Shown here piece by piece: positions 58,556 to 64,000 of a stretch of DNA of 64,000 bases (the first letter of the stretch is position 1; each line of letters starts with the position of its first letter). The notes beneath the pieces were generated by a model that did not search any database, had not been told where the DNA came from, and was given only the letters and a program-made list of their open reading frames with translations. The translations under genes and the position numbers were made by a program. The stretch lies in NCBI GenBank assembly GCA_902362375.1, contig CABIVS010000008.1, forward strand, positions 80,696 to 144,695. Direction: 5' to 3'. This stretch comes from Bacteroidaceae bacterium. Its GTDB lineage: Bacteria; Bacteroidota; Bacteroidia; Bacteroidales; Bacteroidaceae.

Positions 58556-59551
58556 TTAGGGCACTTCAACCTTATTCAGAATCTTACTGATAATTTCGTC
58601 CGAAGTCATGTTGTTAGCTTCAGCTTCGTAGGTCAATCCGATACGGTGGCGAAGAACATCATGTGCTACAGCACGTACATCTTCCGGAATAACGTAGCCG
58701 CGACGTTTGATGAATGCATACGTACGAGCAGCTAATGCCAGATTGATAGACGCACGAGGTGAACCTCCGAATCCGATCATATCTTTTAGTTCCTTGAGGT
58801 CATATTTATCAGGGAAACGAGTTGCAAATACAATATCTACAATATAACGCTCGATCTTCTCATCCAGATAAACTTGACGAACAACTTTACGTGCTTCAAT
58901 AATTTCATCCGCTCTTAGAATAGGCTTCACATTAAACTTCTCACCATTGATATTCTGACGAATAATCAATTTTTCTTCTTCCAACTTCGGATAATCAATG
59001 ACTACTTTCAGCATGAAACGGTCAACCTGTGCTTCAGGAAGCGGATAAGTACCTTCCTGTTCGATAGGATTCTGAGTTGCCAATACAAGGAAAGGTTCCG
59101 GTAACATGAATGTTTCTTTACCAATAGTAACCTGACGTTCCTGCATTGCTTCCAGCAAAGCACTTTGTACTTTTGCAGGAGCACGGTTAATTTCATCAGC
59201 TAATACAAAGTTTGCGAAAATAGGTCCGCGCTGCACTTTAAAAGATTCATCTTTCTGACTGTAAACCATTGTACCGATAACGTCTGCAGGCAATAAGTCC
59301 GGCGTAAACTGGATACGGCTATATTTCGCATCAATCAGAGAAGCGAGTGTCTTAATAGCCAAAGTTTTCGCCAAACCAGGCACACCTTCCAAGAGGACAT
59401 GGCCATCGGAAAGTAATCCGATAAGCAGTGATTCAACCAAATGTTTCTGACCAACAATGATTTGGTCCATACCTGTCGTAAGATTGGTAACGAAAGCACT
59501 TTGTCTTTCAATCCGCTCATTTAGCTCGCGGATATCAATTGATTCAGCCAT
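58556..59551 (-). CDS. MoxR-family AAA+ ATPase
   Basis: This 331-residue AAA+ ATPase is the first gene of the Bat operon. Walker A GVPGLAKTLAIK, Walker B FVLADEINRAPAKVQ, sensor 1 VLATQNPIEQEGTYPLPEAQ and the sensor-2 domain (GFGGSPRASINLALAAR) are intact. MoxR ATPases are chaperone-like enzymes that activate VWA-domain partners, here presumably BatA, BatB and DUF58. Confidence 0.95.
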   Translation of the reverse strand: MAESIDIRELNERIERQSAFVTNLTTGMDQIIVGQKHLVESLLIGLLSDGHVLLEGVPGLAKTLAIKTLASLIDAKYSRIQFTPDLLPADVIGTMVYSQKDESFKVQRGPIFANFVLADEINRAPAKVQSALLEAMQERQVTIGKETFMLPEPFLVLATQNPIEQEGTYPLPEAQVDRFMLKVVIDYPKLEEEKLIIRQNINGEKFNVKPILRADEIIEARKVVRQVYLDEKIERYIVDIVFATRFPDKYDLKELKDMIGFGGSPRASINLALAARTYAFIKRRGYVIPEDVRAVAHDVLRHRIGLTYEAEANNMTSDEIISKILNKVEVP

Positions 59552-59630
59552 AAATACTTAATATTTTATTATTTAAATCCCATTAATTTTATGTAAGCCT
59601 TGCCTGTGTCATAAGGCTTTTTATTTTGCC

Positions 59631-59640
59631 CCAAAAGTAC
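59631..59640 (-). promoter_or_regulatory. -7 box of the Bat operon
   Basis: The minus strand reads GTACTTTTGG, giving a leader of about 75 bases before moxR. Confidence 0.55.
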
Positions 59641-59736
59641 GCCATATAATTAACGATTGCAACTAATTTTTATTAAAAAACAATGCGAAATCTTTAGATT
59701 AAGGTACTTTCATACGCTTTTGTACATCCATAACAC

Positions 59737-59774
59737 TTCACCCGACCAATACAGGATTTGCATGGTCGGGTGAA
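59737..59774 (-). terminator. Terminator of the ftsY-rimO-HU operon
   Basis: TTCACCCGACCA (59737-59748) and TGGTCGGGTGAA (59763-59774) form a perfect 12-bp stem, 15 bases past the HU-LysM stop at 59789. No long T-run follows. Confidence 0.7.
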
Positions 59775-59788
59775 TGGATTATAACTAC

Positions 59789-61207
59789 TTATTCTTTTGT
59801 AAGTTCCGGTATTTCAATAGTTGTGCCATACGGTACATTGTTGGGGTTCTTAATAACCTTCGGATTGTGTTTCACAATGTATGGCCACATTGCCTTTGTA
59901 CCATAAAAACGTAAGGAAACCCTAGTCAAAGTTTCTCCTTCTTTGATTGTATATTTCGTCTTAGTTCCTGTAATCTTATAAGATGCTGAATCCAGATAGA
60001 CAGGAGTAGCAGGTTGTTGTGTGACCGTTTGAGGTTCTGCTTTAACAGGAACAGCTTCTTCTTTTTTTGGGGTAACCGGTTGTGTCGTGGTAGCGACTTT
60101 GGATACATCAGGCGTTATTGCCTTTGCAGTATCCTTATGTGCAATCGTATCAGAAAGCTGCGCTTCCGGTTGAACGGGTTGGGTGGTTACAGGTGGCATA
60201 TCCATTGCATTCTTGTCAGATGAAGAAGAAAATAAATCCGGATAATAAATAAAAAGAATGACACCTCCGCATAATAGCAAAACGACTACAATAACAGCTA
60301 TTAAATAAGGTACAGGAGATTTTTCCTTCACTGGGGCTGTCTTTTTAGAAACCGGTTGGGATACTTGTTCCGGTTGGACCGGTTTTATCATTTCTTTTTC
60401 AGCAGGAGACACTATGGGAGTCACAGGTTGCAGATTTGCTTTTAGAAGCTCTTGCTCTATAATCTTTTCGGCAGTGATCTCTTCTTTTTCTTCTTCTATA
60501 GATGCTGCTTGCTGCTCATCGATTATCACTTCCTCTTCCGGAACCTCTTCATCTTCCAGCTGTTCTATCTTTTCTTCGATATCAGTCTCTGTAATGGCTT
60601 CTTCGGACTCTTTAGGAGACGTCTGTTCTGTCGATTCCTGTGCTATTGCAGATTCCTCAGTAATAGCAGGTTTTTCAATAGACTCTTCCACAGGTGGCTG
60701 ACTGGCTATTTGCTCTTCCTGAATCGGCTCTTCTTCCGAAAGACCATCATCAGTACCTTCATTTTCTTCTATCACAGTAGTTTCAGAATCACCACCCACC
60801 TCATTCAAGACTGCCTGTGCTGATGCTTCCTCTCCTGTTTCTTCTTCCTCAGTCTCTTCTATCGGAGTATCTTCCAGAATTGTATTTTCATTCAACACAA
60901 CAGTCTCAAAGTGTGCAAAAGGTTTATTTATCGTATCCCTTAGATTTGCATCCGGAGAAAATGAGACTTTTGTATGTCCTTTTATCTGGAAACGCTCTCC
61001 TGTGTTGACATTGACACTTTCCCGGCTATCTACATCAATAAGTTTGAAAGTTCCCAATCCTTTGATTTTTACAGTCTTTTCGTTTTCCAAGGCTTGCTCT
61101 ATCAAGAGAAAAAACTCTTTAACAAACGCTTCGGCGTCTTTCTTGGTCATGCTATGTTTGGCTGCCAATAAGTCAGTAAGGTCTTGAATTGTTAGTCTTT
61201 CATTCAT
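59789..61207 (-). CDS. HU-domain protein with membrane helix and LysM domain
   Basis: This 472-residue fusion begins with a full HU/IHF-like DNA-binding domain (1-95; MTKKDAEAFVKEFFLLIEQA, VKIKGLGTFKLIDV, ERFQIKGHTKVSFSPDANL). A long acidic Glu/Pro/Thr region (about 105-290), one membrane helix (300-323) and a proline-rich linker follow, and the C-terminus is a LysM domain (about 418-468; YTIKEGETLTRVSLRFYGTK). The topology would put HU in the cytoplasm and LysM on peptidoglycan, linking nucleoid and wall. The function is unknown. It follows the single-domain HU gene by 12 bases. Confidence 0.87.
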   Translation of the reverse strand: MNERLTIQDLTDLLAAKHSMTKKDAEAFVKEFFLLIEQALENEKTVKIKGLGTFKLIDVDSRESVNVNTGERFQIKGHTKVSFSPDANLRDTINKPFAHFETVVLNENTILEDTPIEETEEEETGEEASAQAVLNEVGGDSETTVIEENEGTDDGLSEEEPIQEEQIASQPPVEESIEKPAITEESAIAQESTEQTSPKESEEAITETDIEEKIEQLEDEEVPEEEVIIDEQQAASIEEEKEEITAEKIIEQELLKANLQPVTPIVSPAEKEMIKPVQPEQVSQPVSKKTAPVKEKSPVPYLIAVIVVVLLLCGGVILFIYYPDLFSSSSDKNAMDMPPVTTQPVQPEAQLSDTIAHKDTAKAITPDVSKVATTTQPVTPKKEEAVPVKAEPQTVTQQPATPVYLDSASYKITGTKTKYTIKEGETLTRVSLRFYGTKAMWPYIVKHNPKVIKNPNNVPYGTTIEIPELTKE

Positions 61208-61219
61208 AACGGGAAATAT

Positions 61220-61498
61220 TTATTTAAACTTATCTTTCAATGTATTGCTAGGTCTATACGATAATACCAATTTAGGTGGAACCAGCATGCGTTGTTTGCT
61301 TGCCGGGTTGATTGAGATCCGTTCCGCTTTCTTTTTCACTTCAAAAGAACCGAATCCTTGAATTGCAATCACATTACCTTCTTCCAATTCTTGTGTCATA
61401 CTGGACAGCAAAGAATTCATCAATTCGGAAGTATCTTTGATTGTATATCCCAATCTTTCCGCTAGTTCGGATGTAAATTCCTTATTATTCATAGTCAT
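61220..61498 (-). CDS. HU-family DNA-binding protein
   Basis: This 92-residue nucleoid protein has the HU/IHF fold: dimer helices (KEFTSELAERLGYTIKDTSE), then beta strands with VIAIQGFGSFEVKKKAERIS, and a DNA-binding arm (NPASKQRMLVPPKLVLSYRP). Start could be ATG 61498 or the second Met at 61492. It overlaps rimO by 14 bases and is followed by a second, fused HU gene; such pairs behind rimO are typical of Bacteroides. Confidence 0.93.
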   Translation of the reverse strand: MTMNNKEFTSELAERLGYTIKDTSELMNSLLSSMTQELEEGNVIAIQGFGSFEVKKKAERISINPASKQRMLVPPKLVLSYRPSNTLKDKFK

Positions 61499-62795
61499 TT
61501 ATAATCTTTGCATATAAATCAAAATCGTCCGCATTCACCACTTCTACCTGATAAAACTGTCCGATCTTAAGCTCTCTCTCTGAACGATCAATCAATACTT
61601 CCGGATCTACTTCCGGTGAATCAAACTCTGTCCGTCCGATATAATAATCTCCTTCCAGACGATCGATTATAACTTTCATCTGTTTACCGATCTTTTCTGC
61701 ACTTAACTCTGCCGAAATACCTTGTTGGATATCCATCAATTCATCAAGTCGGGCTTGTTTAACCTCTTGTGGGATAGAATCTTCGTATGTTTCTGCAGCA
61801 TAAGTCCCTTCTTCTTCGGAATATGCGAAAGCTCCCATCCGATCAAAACGTACTTTACGTACAAATTCTTTGAGATCTTCGAAGTCCTCCTCTGTTTCTC
61901 CGGGATGTCCTACCATCAAAGTCGTCCTCAGGTGAATGCCCGGCACTTCTTTACGGAATTGTTCGATCAATTGGTAAGTATCCTCTTTGCTCACTTGTCG
62001 GCGCATTAACCTCAACATATTGTCACTGATGTGCTGAAGGGCAATGTCCATGTATTTGCATACATTGTCACGTTCGCGCATAACCCGGAATAAATCTGTT
62101 GGAAAATGTGCTGGATAGGCATAATGCAAGCGAATCCATTCCACCCCGGGTATATCAGAAATACGTTCAATCAATTCCGGAAGCATTTGTTTCTTATACC
62201 GGTCGATGCCATAATAAGTCAATTCCTGTGCGATCACTTGAAATTCTTTCACGCCTTGCGATACCAAGTATCGTACTTCGTCCAGAATTTCTTCCATTGG
62301 TTTGGAAATATGATGTCCTGTAATAATGGGGATAGCACAATAAGAACATTTACGGTCACATCCTTCTGAAATTTTCAGGTAAGCATAATGCTGGGGAGTT
62401 GTCAATGTCCGTTCGATATATAATTCATCGTGATAGACCTTTCCCAAGTCCTGTAAAAGCTCCTTCCAATTAAACTTCCCATAAAATTTATCTACCTGTG
62501 GTATCTCAACAGCTAGTTCCTTGAGATAGCGTTCGGAAAGACAACCCATCACGAAAAGTTTCTTTAAATCCCCTTCTTCCTTTCTTTCAGCGAACTCTAG
62601 AATCATATTTATGGATTCTTCTTTGGCATCACCAATGAACCCGCATGTATTGATTACCGCAATTTCCCCTTGCGGATTTTCAGTGTCATGAGTTACGCTG
62701 TATCCGACTTCCTCCAATTGACGCATCAGCTGCTCGGAGTCAACCAGATTTTTAGAACATCCTAAAGTAATAATATCTATCGTCTTTCTTTTCAT
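61485..62795 (-). CDS. rimO: Ribosomal protein S12 methylthiotransferase
   Basis: This 436-residue radical-SAM enzyme adds a methylthio group to Asp89 of ribosomal protein S12. The N-terminal UPF0004 domain has the three auxiliary-cluster Cys (TLGCSKN, INTCGFI, VMGCLSE), the radical-SAM motif is SEGCDRKCSYCAIP, and the TRAM domain forms the C-terminus. Related MiaB differs in the region after the SAM motif; the start TLGCSKNLVDSEQL is RimO-like. It overlaps ftsY by 4 bases. Confidence 0.95.
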   Translation of the reverse strand: MKRKTIDIITLGCSKNLVDSEQLMRQLEEVGYSVTHDTENPQGEIAVINTCGFIGDAKEESINMILEFAERKEEGDLKKLFVMGCLSERYLKELAVEIPQVDKFYGKFNWKELLQDLGKVYHDELYIERTLTTPQHYAYLKISEGCDRKCSYCAIPIITGHHISKPMEEILDEVRYLVSQGVKEFQVIAQELTYYGIDRYKKQMLPELIERISDIPGVEWIRLHYAYPAHFPTDLFRVMRERDNVCKYMDIALQHISDNMLRLMRRQVSKEDTYQLIEQFRKEVPGIHLRTTLMVGHPGETEEDFEDLKEFVRKVRFDRMGAFAYSEEEGTYAAETYEDSIPQEVKQARLDELMDIQQGISAELSAEKIGKQMKVIIDRLEGDYYIGRTEFDSPEVDPEVLIDRSERELKIGQFYQVEVVNADDFDLYAKIINDYE

Positions 62796-63751
62796 GCATT
62801 TTCTCCAAACAAGGAATCAACGAATTCATTTTTACGGAATACCTGCAGGTCTTCCATGCCTTCGCCTAGTCCGATATACTTAACAGGAATCTTGAATTGA
62901 TCGGAAATACCAATCACAACACCACCTTTGGCGGTTCCATCAAGCTTAGTGATGGCCATAGCGGTAACTTCCGTCGCCAAAGTAAATTGTTTGGCTTGCT
63001 CAAATGCATTTTGTCCGGTGGAACCGTCCAATACCAATAAAACTTCATCCGGTGCATCAGGCACCACCTTTTTCATTACATTCTTAATTTTGGTCAGCTC
63101 GTTCATTAAGCCTACCTTATTATGCAGACGACCTGCTGTATCAATAATAACCACGTCTGCGTTATTGGCAACGGCCGAACTAAGAGTGTCATAAGCCACA
63201 GATGCGGGATCCGCTCCCATTTTCTGTTTGACTACGGGAACTCCTACCCGTTCTCCCCAAATCATTAGCTGTTCCACAGCTGCAGCGCGGAAAGTGTCGG
63301 CGGCTCCCAGATAAACGGATTTACCTGCTTTCTTGAATTGATAAGCTAGTTTGCCAATAGTCGTAGTTTTACCTACCCCATTTACTCCCACAACCATAAT
63401 GACATAAGGCTTTCTTGCGATGGGTATGTCGAAATCAGCTACATCATCCGAATTATTTTCAGTAAGCAGAGCTGCTATTTCGTCACGTAATATAAGATTC
63501 AGTTCCTGAGTGTTTACATACTTATCTGCAGCAGCACGTTTTTCGATGCGCTTGATAATATTTAAAGTTGTTTCTACACCGACGTCAGATGTAATCAGCA
63601 CTTCTTCCAGATTATCTAATACTTCATCGTCTACTTTTGACTTGCCAGCCACAGCACGAGCTATTTTACTGAATACGCTCTCTTTGGTTTTAGATAATCC
63701 TTTATCTAAAGTTTCCTTCTTCTCCTTTGAAAAAAAACTAAAAAATCCCAT
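62792..63751 (-). CDS. ftsY: Signal recognition particle receptor FtsY
   Basis: This 319-residue GTPase docks SRP-ribosome complexes at the membrane. The start MGFFSFFSKEKKETL gives a short amphipathic N-terminus in place of the long acidic A domain of E. coli. The N domain (four helices) precedes the G domain: GVNGVGKTTTIGKLA (G1), DTFRAAAVEQL (insertion box), DTAGRLHNK (G3), TKLDGTAKGG (G4). The frame opens at 63850, but the promoter box at 63783 lies inside it, so 63751 is preferred. Confidence 0.95.
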   Translation of the reverse strand: MGFFSFFSKEKKETLDKGLSKTKESVFSKIARAVAGKSKVDDEVLDNLEEVLITSDVGVETTLNIIKRIEKRAAADKYVNTQELNLILRDEIAALLTENNSDDVADFDIPIARKPYVIMVVGVNGVGKTTTIGKLAYQFKKAGKSVYLGAADTFRAAAVEQLMIWGERVGVPVVKQKMGADPASVAYDTLSSAVANNADVVIIDTAGRLHNKVGLMNELTKIKNVMKKVVPDAPDEVLLVLDGSTGQNAFEQAKQFTLATEVTAMAITKLDGTAKGGVVIGISDQFKIPVKYIGLGEGMEDLQVFRKNEFVDSLFGENA

Positions 63752-63782
63752 ATTTACACTTGTTTGTATAATACATTTGCTA

Positions 63783-63790
63783 CAAAGATA
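63783..63790 (-). promoter_or_regulatory. -7 box before ftsY
   Basis: The minus strand reads TATCTTTG, 32 bases ahead of the chosen ftsY start. Confidence 0.6.
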
Positions 63791-63825
63791 TAACAAAGGA
63801 TTGGAAAAGTAAAAAAAGAAGCAAT

Positions 63826-63862
63826 AAAAAATCCCCTCATTGTTTGCCAATGAGAGGATTTT
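63826..63862 (-). terminator. Intrinsic terminator after the DUF4295 gene
   Basis: AATCCCCTCATTG pairs with CAATGAGAGGATT (one mismatch) around a short loop. On the minus strand it is followed by Ts. It lies 28 bases past the DUF4295 stop. Confidence 0.85.
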
Positions 63863-63889
63863 GCAGTTATAGCGTATATGCTATTTCGA

Positions 63890-64000
63890 TTATTTTTTGA
63901 AAAAGTCTTGTACTTTTTCGTTCGGAACCATTTGTTCATCAAAAACGTATGCTCCAGTTTTTGGAGATTTTACCATTTTGATAACCTTGGTATAAGCACG
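63890..64000 (-). CDS. DUF4295 protein (partial)
   Basis: The last 36 residues of a small basic protein run into the window edge: RAYTKVIKMVKSPKTGAYVF followed by DEQMVPNEKVQDFFKK and stop at 63890-63892. This is the C-terminus of the DUF4295 family of about 50 residues, found in Bacteroidetes next to rpmG and rpmB (ribosomal proteins L33 and L28). That implies the next genes outside the window are those, but this is inference. Its function is unknown, probably ribosome-linked. Confidence 0.85.
   Translation of the reverse strand, partial: RAYTKVIKMVKSPKTGAYVFDEQMVPNEKVQDFFKK

Noticed and set aside
60414..60823. Ser-rich and Phe/Leu-rich frames on the plus strand
   Set aside because: They are shadows of the acidic Glu/Thr region of the HU-LysM gene.

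Overview
The window looks like the chromosome of a gut Bacteroides of the thetaiotaomicron/ovatus type. This rests on Bacteroidetes-type -7 promoter boxes (TATCTTTG or TACTTTTG) ahead of many genes, a serine palmitoyltransferase, a complete Bat (aerotolerance) operon, a DUF4295 gene upstream of ftsY, and AT-rich intergenic DNA. The species is an inference from gene content; no database was searched.

Layout. 1-1.2 kb: end of an unidentified gene, a histidine-kinase remnant and a broken small ORF. 1.1-6.5 kb: tag, spt (sphingolipid synthesis), a divergent lipid kinase, aspS and a GtrA-like membrane protein. 6.6-9.4 kb: putrescine synthesis from agmatine (aguB, aguA) and a DUF2148 ferredoxin-domain protein. 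9.5-11.9 kb: an AAA-ATPase-like gene stump fused to a FetAB-type ABC transporter, then small genes. 12-15 kb: an ECF sigma factor and a Nif3-like/COG1579 pair. 15-21 kb: a tripartite RND efflux system. 21-30.6 kb: housekeeping genes (amn, holA, pyrK-pyrD, trmD, ligA, dapA) and an XRE regulator behind a 1.1 kb AT-rich spacer. 31.0-31.3 kb: three tRNA-Arg(ACG) genes. 31-42.7 kb: a patatin/BamA-like phospholipase, htpG, clpC, gyrA and a TPR protein. 49.3-59.6 kb: a two-domain Usp protein, a small DNA-binding protein, and the moxR-DUF58-batX-batA-batB-batC-batD-batE operon. 59.8-64 kb: DUF4295, ftsY, rimO, HU and an HU-LysM fusion in one operon.

The notable element is a complete integrated microvirus (Microviridae, Alpavirinae/BMV-like provirus) between 42.92 and 49.31 kb. 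It carries a major capsid protein (VP1, 807 aa), a pilot protein (VP2), an HUH replication initiator (VP4) and four small ORFs, but no integrase. A perfect 20-bp direct repeat bounds it. Each copy sits inside a 28-bp dif-like site (XerC-type arm, 6-bp centre, XerD-type arm), so the element probably borrows the host XerCD recombinase. The reconstructed empty site is a good dif candidate. Gene orientation also switches there: plus strand just left, almost all minus strand to the right, as expected at a replication terminus. The excised circle would be 6,371 bp.

Functionally the host genes are mostly housekeeping (tRNA charging and modification, DNA replication and ligation, pyrimidine and lysine synthesis, protein targeting) or stress and envelope systems (HtpG, ClpC, Bat, Usp, RND efflux, sphingolipids). 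Small decayed fragments mark sites of past insertion or deletion.
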